DNA from: JAIUNP01 sp020161975
GTDB taxonomy: Bacteria; Pseudomonadota; Alphaproteobacteria; Rhizobiales; Beijerinckiaceae
Reading direction: 5' to 3'
Assembly: GCA_036745275.1 (NCBI GenBank)
Contig: DAIOGK010000003.1
Span: 186,001-250,000 of the forward strand
DNA length: 64,000 bases
The position numbers were made by a program, and so were the translations under genes. This document shows, one piece after another, positions 10,035 to 19,254 of the stretch (position 1 is the first letter of the stretch; each line of letters begins with the position of its first letter). The notes below the pieces were generated by a model, which was given only the letters and a program-made list of their open reading frames with translations, was not told the DNA's origin and searched no databases.

Positions 10035-12469
10035 GGCTGGGCACCGATGCGGTTCAGCAGCTTGCGCGTGAACAGCCCGAAGATGGCGCAGGCAACGAGC
10101 AGCGCCAGGATGTAATACTTGATGTGATTGGACAGCCAGCCCGCTGTGAACAGCGCGACGTTCGAGAAGGACCAGTCACGCATGGAATAATGATAATGGT
10201 GTCCAACCGGCCAGTGGATCAGTTCCTTCTCCGCCGGGTCGTAGGCCACCATCTGGCCGGACATCTGGGTCCAGTTCGTCTGGGAGATGAGACCGACGGT
10301 ATCGCGGGCAAGGGTAGCTGCTTCCGGACCGGTCACCAGCATCCAGCTGGCGTTTCCGCCGGCCATGGATTGCTGCTGGGCCAACACGAGCTTGGTGGTG
10401 CGCGTCGCCGTCACGGTGGAACGATCACCGTTCAGGAAGGCGAGCTGGTCTTCTGTGTAGCCGATATTGCGTGACAGGAACGAGGTCAGGCCGGTGCGGA
10501 AGCGCTCTTCCAGCGTGCGTTCATCCGTCTTCTTGCCCCAGCGGATGCTTGGTGCGGGGTCCTTGGCTTCCGGCTCGGCCGCTGCGACTGCCGGCGTGGC
10601 TTCCGGCGTCGGCGCCGCGCCGAAACGGAAGGTTGCGGGCTGGACCGGCGCGCTGGCTTTCGGCGCGGATGCATCTGCGGCGGAATTGGCAGGGGCAGGG
10701 TTGCTGCCCTTGCGCCAGTTCTCGGGCAGCATGTCGTCCTTGATGCCGAAATAGGTGACAAGATCGGGCGGCAGATCGCCAAGCGCGCCGACAATGAGCG
10801 CAGAACCCGCCGTTTCGTCGGGACGCTTCTGGGAGACGCGCGTATCAAATGGCCGGCCAGCCGCCATTGCCTGGCGGACCAGAAGGGTTGCCGCAGCACC
10901 GAGGGCGGAGAAATCCGGCTTCGGCAGATAGATCGCAACCGGTTTTTTCTGTTCGGTGAACGGATAGCCCGTGCTGGCGGTGGCGCCCAGATTGGGTAGA
11001 TGGTCGATCCGCGACAGCGGTGGCAGGGCGAAGGCGGTCGACCCCAGAACGGTCAGTCGCTTCTTCGGCTCAATCAAGGACAGGGGATTGCAGTCCCGGT
11101 CGTCCTCGGTCGCGGTGCGGATTTCCAGCGTCACTGTGTTGAAACCGGGTTGAAGCGCCTTCAGCGACAGTTCAACCGGGCGGCGGGTGAGATCCTCGCC
11201 CGCAGAGCGGCGGAGACGGGAGGCGCCGGCCACCTTGCCATTGACGCGCACCAGCGCCTCGTTGGTGGTGGCAAGTCCGGCTGCATAGCTCGCATCAAGA
11301 TAGAGCGCTGCCTTGCCGTTGTCCGCGGGATAGAAATCGGGCGGCATGACGATGTTCAGGCTGGCGCGATAGACGCGGCCATTGAACTCTTCCGAGGCGA
11401 GGCCGGCGGAGTCGAAGGTGATTTCCTTTTCCGCCGTCATGCGGATGCCGCGCATCTGCGCAATGGCCCGCAGGCCGGCGGGCGTGCCGGTCTCGGCGCT
11501 GACCGGGCGTTCCACGACGAGACGGAAGATATTCTGATCGACATCGTTCAGGGTGGTTCCGCCCACAGCCACCTTCACGCTCTCGTTCAGACGACCGGAA
11601 ATCGTAAAGGCGCTGTCGCCAAACGGGGCCCGTTCGATACCGCGCGCGAGCAGGTCGGTGTTGGTGCCGACATAAAGGTGGATGCCCGGCGTTGCAGGAA
11701 TGTCTCGGGTAAAAGCGATGCGCGGCTTGATGACGCCAATGCGGATCGCAAGAGCCTGCACGGCCCTGAGAGCCCGGTCCACTGCCGTAGTGTCGCCCGA
11801 TTGCGGCAGAACGACCGTGATCGGCGTTGCGCCGTCCGCATCCACGGGCAGGGCGCTCAGATCCTCAAACTGGGAGACGGTCGGATTGGTTGAGCCGACC
11901 TCGATGCCGGTGATCGCCGGATCCACCTGGGTCCAGAGTTCGTTGGCCGCCTCGATCGAGCAATCGACACGGTGCCGCTGCTGCACATGGAAGCTGATGG
12001 CATTGTAGCCTGCCGTCAGCAGGCCAGGCGGGATAGGCACCGATGCCTTGCCGGCATCGGTCGTCGCGTCAAGGACAACCTCGGCGATCAACTGGTCGTT
12101 GACCAGCACCTTCATGCGCGAGACTTCCGGCATGACGGCGATGGAGTTCAGATAGCCGATCTTCAGATGAGCCTGTTCGGTCACCTGCTCCTTGCGCAAG
12201 TAGAAGGGCAGGTCGCGGCGGCCGATCTCACCCTCGAAGCGCAACTGGCGGGCATCGATCGGCAGGCGCTGCAACAATCGCACCACCGCGCCATCGGCGA
12301 CGGACGGCATCGGCGCCAGTTGGAAGAAAGGCTGCTGCGAGGAGGCGATGGAGCCTGTGATTTCCTGCCAGTCTGCACTGTCCTTCTGGAACAGGTCACC
12401 CTCGGCCAAGGCCGATGTCGCCGACAGGGCGGCGAGGGACACGAGCAGGGGCTTGAAGGAGCGTTTCAT
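10031..12469 (-). CDS. bcsB: Cellulose synthase regulatory/periplasmic subunit BcsB
   Basis: An 812-residue BcsB. It has a signal peptide (cleavage near ALAEGD), two rounds of carbohydrate-binding jelly-roll and flavodoxin-like domains, and a C-terminal transmembrane anchor (about residues 775-800, before the basic tail RKLLNRIGAQP). In known synthases BcsB sits in the periplasm, docks its C-terminal helix on BcsA and guides the new glucan. It lies 13 bases after bcsA and overlaps bcsZ by 4 bases. A Pro/Ala-rich insert around residues 600-645 is longer than in E. coli. No BcsC partner gene is visible downstream. Confidence 0.94.
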   Translation of the reverse strand: MKRSFKPLLVSLAALSATSALAEGDLFQKDSADWQEITGSIASSQQPFFQLAPMPSVADGAVVRLLQRLPIDARQLRFEGEIGRRDLPFYLRKEQVTEQAHLKIGYLNSIAVMPEVSRMKVLVNDQLIAEVVLDATTDAGKASVPIPPGLLTAGYNAISFHVQQRHRVDCSIEAANELWTQVDPAITGIEVGSTNPTVSQFEDLSALPVDADGATPITVVLPQSGDTTAVDRALRAVQALAIRIGVIKPRIAFTRDIPATPGIHLYVGTNTDLLARGIERAPFGDSAFTISGRLNESVKVAVGGTTLNDVDQNIFRLVVERPVSAETGTPAGLRAIAQMRGIRMTAEKEITFDSAGLASEEFNGRVYRASLNIVMPPDFYPADNGKAALYLDASYAAGLATTNEALVRVNGKVAGASRLRRSAGEDLTRRPVELSLKALQPGFNTVTLEIRTATEDDRDCNPLSLIEPKKRLTVLGSTAFALPPLSRIDHLPNLGATASTGYPFTEQKKPVAIYLPKPDFSALGAAATLLVRQAMAAGRPFDTRVSQKRPDETAGSALIVGALGDLPPDLVTYFGIKDDMLPENWRKGSNPAPANSAADASAPKASAPVQPATFRFGAAPTPEATPAVAAAEPEAKDPAPSIRWGKKTDERTLEERFRTGLTSFLSRNIGYTEDQLAFLNGDRSTVTATRTTKLVLAQQQSMAGGNASWMLVTGPEAATLARDTVGLISQTNWTQMSGQMVAYDPAEKELIHWPVGHHYHYSMRDWSFSNVALFTAGWLSNHIKYYILALLVACAIFGLFTRKLLNRIGAQP

Positions 12470-12482
12470 CAGCGACCCTTGA

Positions 12483-15400
12483 TCAATGCGCCGTGGCCAT
12501 CGGGCGGACCATGATGGCTTCTTGTTGCGGGGCCGGGACGGCAGGCGCCGCGTATTGTGCGGCCTGGGCTGTCACGGTCGGAACTGCGGGCTCCGCCATC
12601 TGCTCGCCGTCGACGGCAACCGGCGCCTTGTTCCCGCGGAGCGCGATGGCATAGTAGAAGGCGCGGATGGTGTGGTTGATGCTCCACCAGAAGAACTGGA
12701 GCGTGCCCATCGTGATGCCCTTGATGGCGCGGCGGCTCGACCGGAAGTTCTCGAACACGGCCATGTCCGAATACATGGCGTCGGCGATGCCACGGAAATG
12801 GCTCGGGCGCAGGTTCTCGAACTGGAGGCCGTAAATGGCGCTTTTACCGTCGTTCGCCACGTTCTGAATGAAGCAGGGGATCGGCTCGGTCACGAAATCG
12901 GGCCGTTCCGAGATCACGCGCAGCGTGCAATGGGTGTTGCGGGCAAAGCCTTCAGGCAGGCGCGGGCCGTCGGCGCGAATGCGCATACCGCCGGTCGATG
13001 CGTCTGAAATGCGCACCGGCACCGTGATGCCGTTGGCCATCAGCTCGCCCTTCCGGTCGATGATGAGGCGCGGCGTTTTCCGGCGCTCGCGGCGTTCGGC
13101 AACGATGCCGAGCGCAACACCAGCGATCATGAGGTTATAGAACGACCAGCCGCCAACGATCAGCAGGAGTTCGTTCATCTCGTTTTCGGCCAGGAAGCGC
13201 CAGCAGGCAACGACCAGAGAGAACAGGATGGCGCCAAAGGCTGCGAAATACGGCCAGGCCAGTTCCGACAGATGGTCGTTGTCGAGGGTCAGGCCCTTCG
13301 CGGTCACGTTGAAGGTCGGCTTGCGCGGATTGAGCAGCACGCCCCAGATGCCCTTCACCAGATAGATCGTCTGGACATACTCATAGGCTTCCGAAATCCA
13401 GGGCCAGCGGGTCTGGCCGTGCAGGTAGTTCTGGATTGTCATGTGCGTGAGCATGTAAATCGAGACATAGGCGAAGAATTCCTGCGCATTCGCCTGAAAA
13501 ATCTGCATCGAAAAGAAGATGTAGAGGAATGGCGAGAGCAGGAATATCATGCGTGGAATGGGGAATAGCCAGTAGAACATGCTCGAAACATAGCAAATGC
13601 GCTGCTTCATAGAGATGTTTCGGGCCAGAAGCGGATTCTTCAACACGAGAATCTGCACCATGCCACGGCACCAGCGCGAGCGTTGGCCGATGAACGAGAC
13701 GAGGCTTTCCGGCTGGAGGCCGGCAATCAGCGGCTTGTCGACGTAGAGCGAGTTCCAGCCGCGCTTGTGCAGGTCGAGCGCGGTTTCGCAGTCCTCGGTG
13801 ATCGAGATGCCCGAAAAACCGCCGACGCTTTCCAGCGCACGGCGCGAGATCAGCGCTGCGGAGCCGCAGAAGAACGCGCCGTTCCACTTGTCGAGGCCCT
13901 TCTGGATCGTGCCATAGAACATTTCGTTCTCGGAGGGCATCCGGTCGAAGGTCTTGAGGTTCTTCTCAACCGGGTCGGGGTTGATGAAGAAGTGCGGCGT
14001 CTGGACAAGAAACAGCTTCTTGTCCATGGCGAAATAGCCGACGGTCTCGCGCAGGAACTGGCGCGCGGGCGCATGGTCGGCGTCGAACACGACGATGATC
14101 TGGCCGCTGGTCTGGCTAAGCGCATTGTTCATGTTGCCCGCTTTGGCGTGTTCGTTGCGCGCGCGGGTGATGTAGGTAATGCCCATTTCAAGGCATAGGG
14201 ACTGCAATTCCGCACGGCGGGCGATGGCTTCTGCCGCCTTGTCGGGATCGGACTGGTTGCACTTCTGGTCCGTGCCGCCATCGTCCAGCAGGTAGACGTT
14301 CAGCTTGTCCTTCGGATAATCCATCTGCGTCACGGCTGCGATGGTGGCCGAGAGCAGAGCGGAATCCTCATTGTAGGTCGGAATGTAAACGTCCACCGAT
14401 GGCACACGATCATCGGGCAGTTGCGGCGGCGGCTTGCGCTCGATGGGATCGGCGATGATGAACATCGAGATGAAGAACATCATCACGCAGTACATCTCGG
14501 CCAGATAGAGGATGAAGCCGGGCGTGAAGTTCACCCAGTCATGCATCGGCGGCAGCGTCGAGGTTGTGCGCCAGTAGATATAGCGCAGGATCATCGTGAT
14601 GCCGAGTGCAAGGAAGGTCGGGCGCCAGATGCCGCCGAGGCGCAGCTTGCGGATCACGGTCATGGCCGCGATGACAGCCAGGCCAAGGGTGAACTGGGCT
14701 GCGGTCGAAATCGGCCAGGTGGTGAGGCCAATGATGGCAGCCGCCAGCGCGAACCAGCCCGTGGCAAAGAAGATGCGCGAGGCGCGCGAGTGCTTCGGCC
14801 CCTCGTCCTTCCGGTCATACATGCGGCGATTGTGCTTCACCTCGCCTTCCGCCGCCGGGGCGGGCGCGGGGGCAGCCTTCGCCGGTTCGGGCATGTTCAC
14901 GGTGCGCTGCGGCAGGCGCGCCACGGTCGCAACATGCGGCTTGGGGACTTCCAGCTTCAGCGTTTCGGCAATCGGGGGCGCAGCCGGAGCAGGCGCCGGC
15001 GTGGGCGCGGCAACGGGGGCCGGGGCTGCCGGCGGATCGACCCGCAGAGGCAGGACTTCAAGCACGGGCGGTGCGACCGGCGCGGGCGCTGGCGTTGCGA
15101 CGGGCAGCGGTTCAATCGAGGCCGATGGTTCGACCGACGTGACAGGAGCCGGGATCGGTGCGGGCGCAGCGACAACGACGGGCTCAGGCGTGATCACGGC
15201 AGCCGTCTGGCGGGGCATGGTCTCCGCAACAGGTTCAGGAACAGGTGTTGCGAGGGGGGCGGCTGCCGGCGCGGCGGGGGCGGTGATTTCGGCTGGCGCG
15301 ATCGCCGCGGCAGGTGTCGGGACGATCCGTTCGGCCACCGGCACAACCTCGACCGGCGGGCGGAAGCTGGCGATGCTCTCGGCGGCGCGGGCGATGGCTT

Positions 15401-15974
15401 CAGCGGCGCGGGCGATGGTCTCGGCCGCAGGCAACAGCTTCGCATCGGCAGTGGCCGCGACGGTTGCCGATTCCGGTTTCTCGGCTGCGATCTCGTCCTT
15501 GCTCTCGGCGGTTTCGACCGGCACGGGCACAGCGGCCGCTTTCGGCGCAGACTTGATGGACCGGGTCTTTGCGCGTGGAGCATCCGCCTCCGGGGACGGC
15601 ACTGCAAGGTCGGCGATCTCGGCCGATGGCAATGCCCAGGAGACGGCGGCATCGGCGGAGGCGACGGCCAGCGGATGGTTGGCGATGTGATCGGGATGGG
15701 CCAGGAACAGGACGCGCGGGGCGACCTGCGAGGCGCCGCGCAGCAGTTGGATCAGTAGTGCGGTTTCCGCATCGGCCTCGCGCGCGGCAATAAAGATCAC
15801 CTCAAAGCCATTCGTGCGCACGGCGGCGCCGGCCTCGGCAACCGTCGAGGCAACGGCGACCAGCGCGCTGCGGCGCATGATCTCCTGCGTCAACGGCGCG
15901 ACGGACGCCGGTTCCTGCGCGACGATTAGGACGCGTGCCGGACTGGAGAGCGGGGCGGTGGCGGTTTTTGACAC
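12483..15974 (-). CDS. bcsA: Cellulose synthase catalytic subunit BcsA with N-terminal extension
   Basis: An 1163-residue GT2 cellulose synthase, well above the usual 700-900. It uses UDP-glucose and exports beta-1,4-glucan through the inner membrane. Residues about 10-130 look like a response-regulator fold lacking the phospho-acceptor Asp. Residues about 130-380 are a low-complexity Ala/Pro/Val/Glu linker. The synthase core follows: DDG near 564, DADHAP near 628, TED near 725 and QRSRW near 765, between membrane helices. A PilZ domain (RRKTPR near 963, DASTGG near 991) implies cyclic-di-GMP activation, as known for the family. It is the first gene of the operon. The N-terminal extension is the odd part; its role is unknown. 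Confidence 0.95.
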   Translation of the reverse strand: MSKTATAPLSSPARVLIVAQEPASVAPLTQEIMRRSALVAVASTVAEAGAAVRTNGFEVIFIAAREADAETALLIQLLRGASQVAPRVLFLAHPDHIANHPLAVASADAAVSWALPSAEIADLAVPSPEADAPRAKTRSIKSAPKAAAVPVPVETAESKDEIAAEKPESATVAATADAKLLPAAETIARAAEAIARAAESIASFRPPVEVVPVAERIVPTPAAAIAPAEITAPAAPAAAPLATPVPEPVAETMPRQTAAVITPEPVVVAAPAPIPAPVTSVEPSASIEPLPVATPAPAPVAPPVLEVLPLRVDPPAAPAPVAAPTPAPAPAAPPIAETLKLEVPKPHVATVARLPQRTVNMPEPAKAAPAPAPAAEGEVKHNRRMYDRKDEGPKHSRASRIFFATGWFALAAAIIGLTTWPISTAAQFTLGLAVIAAMTVIRKLRLGGIWRPTFLALGITMILRYIYWRTTSTLPPMHDWVNFTPGFILYLAEMYCVMMFFISMFIIADPIERKPPPQLPDDRVPSVDVYIPTYNEDSALLSATIAAVTQMDYPKDKLNVYLLDDGGTDQKCNQSDPDKAAEAIARRAELQSLCLEMGITYITRARNEHAKAGNMNNALSQTSGQIIVVFDADHAPARQFLRETVGYFAMDKKLFLVQTPHFFINPDPVEKNLKTFDRMPSENEMFYGTIQKGLDKWNGAFFCGSAALISRRALESVGGFSGISITEDCETALDLHKRGWNSLYVDKPLIAGLQPESLVSFIGQRSRWCRGMVQILVLKNPLLARNISMKQRICYVSSMFYWLFPIPRMIFLLSPFLYIFFSMQIFQANAQEFFAYVSIYMLTHMTIQNYLHGQTRWPWISEAYEYVQTIYLVKGIWGVLLNPRKPTFNVTAKGLTLDNDHLSELAWPYFAAFGAILFSLVVACWRFLAENEMNELLLIVGGWSFYNLMIAGVALGIVAERRERRKTPRLIIDRKGELMANGITVPVRISDASTGGMRIRADGPRLPEGFARNTHCTLRVISERPDFVTEPIPCFIQNVANDGKSAIYGLQFENLRPSHFRGIADAMYSDMAVFENFRSSRRAIKGITMGTLQFFWWSINHTIRAFYYAIALRGNKAPVAVDGEQMAEPAVPTVTAQAAQYAAPAVPAPQQEAIMVRPMATAH

Positions 15975-16357
15975 AGAGGCTGGCCCAATTCTGGGTTTCG
16001 ATCAGGCTTAGCAATGGCGCGGAAAGGATAAGCAGGCGTGAATATTCTCGACAGTAATCAATCTGAAGTTGCGGTAGCGGGCGCTACAATCCGGTCTTTA
16101 ACCGGGTGGTTAATCAGGTGTGAACACTGAGGACTGTTGGTGAATCAAACGTCGACAGACCTTCAAATCTCGCCGATGCCGCTGCGGGAGTGTCGTTTGG
16201 TCGCCTGCATAATACGCTTGGTCAGACCGGACGGGACGCTGGGTCAAACGCAGGCTTCCGCTTCGGCAGGTTGGGCATCTGAGGTTGCTCCGGGGGGCGA
16301 TCTCGGGCAAGAGTTCCCCGATCCAACGTTGCCCATGCTGATCGAAAGGACGCAGTG
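15975..16357. promoter_or_regulatory. Divergent intergenic region of bcsA and the GlcG-like gene
   Basis: These 383 bases separate the two divergent genes, so both promoters should lie here. I see no convincing coding frame and no clear sigma-70 box pair. The one distinct element is the inverted repeat at 16098-16113, which is listed separately. The plus-strand gene has its own ribosome site (AAAGGA at 16345-16350). Confidence 0.5.
16098..16113. promoter_or_regulatory. Perfect inverted repeat TTAACC-GGGT-GGTTAA upstream of bcsA
   Basis: The arms TTAACC and GGTTAA are exact complements around a 4-base centre, 124 bases upstream of the bcsA start. Each arm resembles half of a CtrA box (TTAACCAT is the known half-site), but the arms face each other instead of being direct repeats. 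It is a plausible operator for cellulose control; the regulator is not known. Confidence 0.4.
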
Positions 16358-16789
16358 ATGCTGACGCTCAAAAAGGCCCAGACCATTCTCAAGGTTGCGC
16401 TGGCAACCGGTCGTGAAAAGGGCATGAAGCCGCTCGCGGTGGTGGTGTTCGACGGGCGCGGCGCGATGAAGGTCGCTGCTGCCGAAGACGGCACCAGCCT
16501 TGGCCGCATGAAGATCGCGATCGGCAAGGCCAAGGGCGCGCTGGAACTGGGTGTCGGCTCGCGGGCGCTTGAGAAGATGGCGAAGGAGCGGGCGCATTTC
16601 ATCGTTGCCGCGACCTCCGCTGTCGGCGGCAAGCTGGTGCCGGTGGCCGGTGGCGTGCTGATCCGCGATGCCAAGGGTGTGGTTGTCGGCGTGGTCGGTG
16701 TTTCGGGCGATACGTCGGACAATGACGAACTCGCCGCCTCGGCCGGTATTGCGGCGGCAGGCCTTGTGGCCGATGGCGGGCAGGGGTGA
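16358..16789 (+). CDS. GlcG/HbpS family heme-binding-like protein
   Basis: A 143-residue protein of the GlcG/HbpS (DUF336) family, recognised from the order LTLKKAQ, a central KAKGAL helix, and the Gly-rich end VPVAGGVLIRD then VVGVVGVSGDTSDNDE. Family members bind heme or cofactors; the role here is unknown. The ATG is preceded by AAAGGA at seven bases; a GTG directly in front would add one residue. The 3' end overlaps the chromate transporter start by four bases, so the two are probably co-transcribed. No signal peptide is seen, so it is likely cytoplasmic. Confidence 0.85.
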   Translation: MLTLKKAQTILKVALATGREKGMKPLAVVVFDGRGAMKVAAAEDGTSLGRMKIAIGKAKGALELGVGSRALEKMAKERAHFIVAATSAVGGKLVPVAGGVLIRDAKGVVVGVVGVSGDTSDNDELAASAGIAAAGLVADGGQG

Positions 16790-18102
16790 GTTCCGGCGCC
16801 GCGCCCTCCTTTTCTGACGCTTTTCGCGTGTGGCTGCGGATCGGACTGCTTTCCTTCGGTGGGCCGGCCGGACAGATCGCGCTGATGCATCGTGAACTCG
16901 TCGATGAACGGCGATGGGTGCGCGAGGATGAGTTTCTCCACGGGCTCAACTTCTGCATGTTGCTGCCGGGACCGGAAGCGATGCAACTTGCCACCTATAT
17001 CGGCTGGCGGCTGCACGGGTTTCGCGGCGGGCTGGTGGCCGGCACGCTGTTCGTTCTGCCGGGTTTTTTCGTCATCCTCGCGCTGTCCACGGCCTATGCC
17101 ACCCTTGCCGGACAGACGTGGTTCGCGAGCCTCTTCTTCGGCCTCAAGGCCGCAGTGCTGGCGGTGGTGGTGGAAGCGCTGTTGCGGGTTGCGAAAAAGG
17201 CGCTGAAAACGCGCGCGGCATACGGGATTGCAGTGCTGAGCTTTCTCGCGCTGTTCCTGTTTCAGGCGCCGTTTCCGCTGGTGATCCTGGCGGCGGGCTG
17301 CGTCGGTTATTGGCAGACGGAGCGCGATCCCGGCTGGCTGGGCGTTGCGGCGACACAGGGCGGGGGCGCGCCGCCGCCAGTTGCGGCGGGTTTTGGTCAC
17401 ATTGTGCGCACGGTCGCGTTCTGGGGGGGGCTCTGGGCCCTGCCGGCGCTGGTCATCGGGCCGTGGCTTGGCTGGAACACTATTTATACCGCGCTGGCGG
17501 CATTCTTCTCGAAAATGGCGGTCGTCACTTTCGGCGGGGCCTATGCGGCGCTGACCTATGTGGCGCAGGCGGCGGTGGAAACATTCGGCTGGCTGAAGCC
17601 GGGGCAGATGATCGACGGGCTTGCCCTGGCGGAAACGACGCCGGGGCCGCTGATCCTGGTGCTGACCTTCGTCGGCTTTCTGGCGGCATTTCAGGCCCCC
17701 GGCGCGCTTCCGCCGCTGGCGGCGGGCATGCTGGGCGCGATGCTGACCACCTGGGTCACCTTCATTCCATGCTTTCTGTGGATCTTTCTGGGTGCGCCCT
17801 ACATCGAGCGGTTGCGGCAGAATGCAGCGCTATCCGGCGCGCTGGCCGGCATCGGTGCGGCAGTGGTGGGGGTTATCCTCAACCTGTCGGTGTGGTTCGC
17901 GCTGCAAACGCTGTTTCGGCGGGTGGAGACCGTGAAGGCAGGGCCGCTCGCCGTCGTCTGGCCGGATTGGGCAACGCTCGACGGGCAGGCCTTGCTGCTC
18001 GCTGTGGTGGCCATGGTGGCGATGTTTCGCCTCCATATCGGCATGGTCCCGACGCTTGGGCTGTGTGCAGCCGCGGGCCTTGCGCTGCGGCTGATGGGTT
18101 GA
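16786..18102 (+). CDS. chrA: Chromate efflux transporter ChrA (long, two-domain form)
   Basis: A 438-residue member of the CHR superfamily with two homologous halves. The N-terminal half has RIGLLSFGGPAGQ, the helix LVDERRW, and LLPGPEAMQLATYIG. The C-terminal half has VTFGGAYAAL and ETTPGPLILVLTFVG. About 10-12 membrane segments are visible. Family members expel chromate using the proton gradient, though many are only annotated by homology. The start is a GTG overlapping the preceding stop (GTGA), so translation is coupled to the GlcG-like gene. It converges with the next minus-strand gene, leaving four bases between the stops. Confidence 0.9.
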   Translation: MSSGAAPSFSDAFRVWLRIGLLSFGGPAGQIALMHRELVDERRWVREDEFLHGLNFCMLLPGPEAMQLATYIGWRLHGFRGGLVAGTLFVLPGFFVILALSTAYATLAGQTWFASLFFGLKAAVLAVVVEALLRVAKKALKTRAAYGIAVLSFLALFLFQAPFPLVILAAGCVGYWQTERDPGWLGVAATQGGGAPPPVAAGFGHIVRTVAFWGGLWALPALVIGPWLGWNTIYTALAAFFSKMAVVTFGGAYAALTYVAQAAVETFGWLKPGQMIDGLALAETTPGPLILVLTFVGFLAAFQAPGALPPLAAGMLGAMLTTWVTFIPCFLWIFLGAPYIERLRQNAALSGALAGIGAAVVGVILNLSVWFALQTLFRRVETVKAGPLAVVWPDWATLDGQALLLAVVAMVAMFRLHIGMVPTLGLCAAAGLALRLMG

Positions 18103-18106
18103 CCCG

Positions 18107-19096
18107 TCAAGGCGCCCGGATGGCGGCTGAGAAGGCGACGCCATCGAGTGCCTGTGCGGCTTTTGCTTTCTCCGTGATGCGCGCGGCGGCCCGGGTTGCT
18201 TCCAGCGATTTGTCCGTCCTGATGAATTTGTGCTCGTAGAGATAGGACGGCATGAAGCCCACCGTGATAATGCGCGGATCGAAGGGCGCGATGCCCGGCT
18301 GGAGTGTCGACATCATTCGGAAGGGCGTCATGGAGCAGTTGGCGGTGACGGTGTTGTAGAACTCAGGCGCCTCTTCCAGTTGCTGGGTCAGATCAGCCAT
18401 GGAAACAAACAGGCGCTGGGCGGTTTTCGGCTCGATGTCCAGCCGATAGCGATAATCGTCCTCATCACGGAAGTTGGTGCGCACCTTCACCACATCGGAT
18501 TCCGCAGCAACGATGGTGTCGAGCGTGTAGGAGCGGAAAAAGCCGGCAAAGGGGTTGTATTCCTGCCCCGCCTTGCGGCGGATCTCGGTGGAAAACACAT
18601 AATAGCGACCATCCGCGAGGCCGAAGCTGATCATCATGTGCGCGATGGCCGGGCCGGTCCAGTAGGAGAGGATCAGGTCGGTTGTGCGCACGTCGGAGAG
18701 CGAAAAGCGCTGATCCTCCCAGATCTGTTCGGCCTCATAGGCGCCGCGCCATTTGAAATTGCGGAAATTTCGGATGAAAACGTCATCGCCTTGAATGGTG
18801 ACGAGCGAGCGATGGGCGACATCTGGTGCCCATTCCAGATTATCCGACGGCGTGATGGTCTGGTACCAGCCAAGGAGCAGGAGCGCGGTGCCCGCCACCG
18901 AGGCCGCCGCGGCGCCGCGTTTGCGGGCCGAAAAGACCGACCAGAGCGCGAAGAGCATGATGCCGGTAAAAGCGGCAATCAGCGCATATGAGCCGATCTG
19001 GCCCAGTGGTGCTCGAAAATAGAGCGCGCCCACACCCCAGAGGGCGAAAAGAAAAAGGGCAAGGGCAACAATGATTCTGGCAATTTTCTTCAGCAC
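18107..19096 (-). CDS. DUF4105 (Lnb N-terminal periplasmic domain) membrane protein
   Basis: A protein of about 329 residues with three hydrophobic segments in the first 110 residues, followed by a soluble domain. The domain resembles DUF4105, the family now tied to the N-terminal periplasmic domain of lipoprotein N-acyltransferase Lnb; the motif ANCSMTPF near residue 240 includes the conserved Cys. I chose GTG at 19096 because GGAG lies seven bases upstream and the protein then begins with a membrane helix. A longer frame to 19231 would add a basic, Cys-rich leader of doubtful reality. Function is not proven; an envelope role is likely. Confidence 0.75.
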   Translation of the reverse strand: MLKKIARIIVALALFLFALWGVGALYFRAPLGQIGSYALIAAFTGIMLFALWSVFSARKRGAAAASVAGTALLLLGWYQTITPSDNLEWAPDVAHRSLVTIQGDDVFIRNFRNFKWRGAYEAEQIWEDQRFSLSDVRTTDLILSYWTGPAIAHMMISFGLADGRYYVFSTEIRRKAGQEYNPFAGFFRSYTLDTIVAAESDVVKVRTNFRDEDDYRYRLDIEPKTAQRLFVSMADLTQQLEEAPEFYNTVTANCSMTPFRMMSTLQPGIAPFDPRIITVGFMPSYLYEHKFIRTDKSLEATRAAARITEKAKAAQALDGVAFSAAIRAP

Positions 19097-19254
19097 GAAG
19101 GCGCTCCGGCAGGCAGCATTACGGTTCTTGCGATGGCCGCTCGGTTTGCAACAACAGGCAAGCGAACAGGCCCGGTCATACTTGCATGGCGCGCGCGGCC
19201 TCGCTACATCGGCGGCAACCTCAATTTTCACGTTTGTCAGCGGAAGCGAGCCCG

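Noticed and set aside
14421..15758. Plus-strand Gly/Arg-rich frames opposite bcsA
   Set aside because: They are the complement of the Ala/Pro-rich linker of BcsA; composition explains them.
16137..16358. A 73-codon plus-strand frame upstream of the GlcG-like gene
   Set aside because: No ribosome site, no recognisable protein, and it lies in the divergent promoter region with the inverted repeat.
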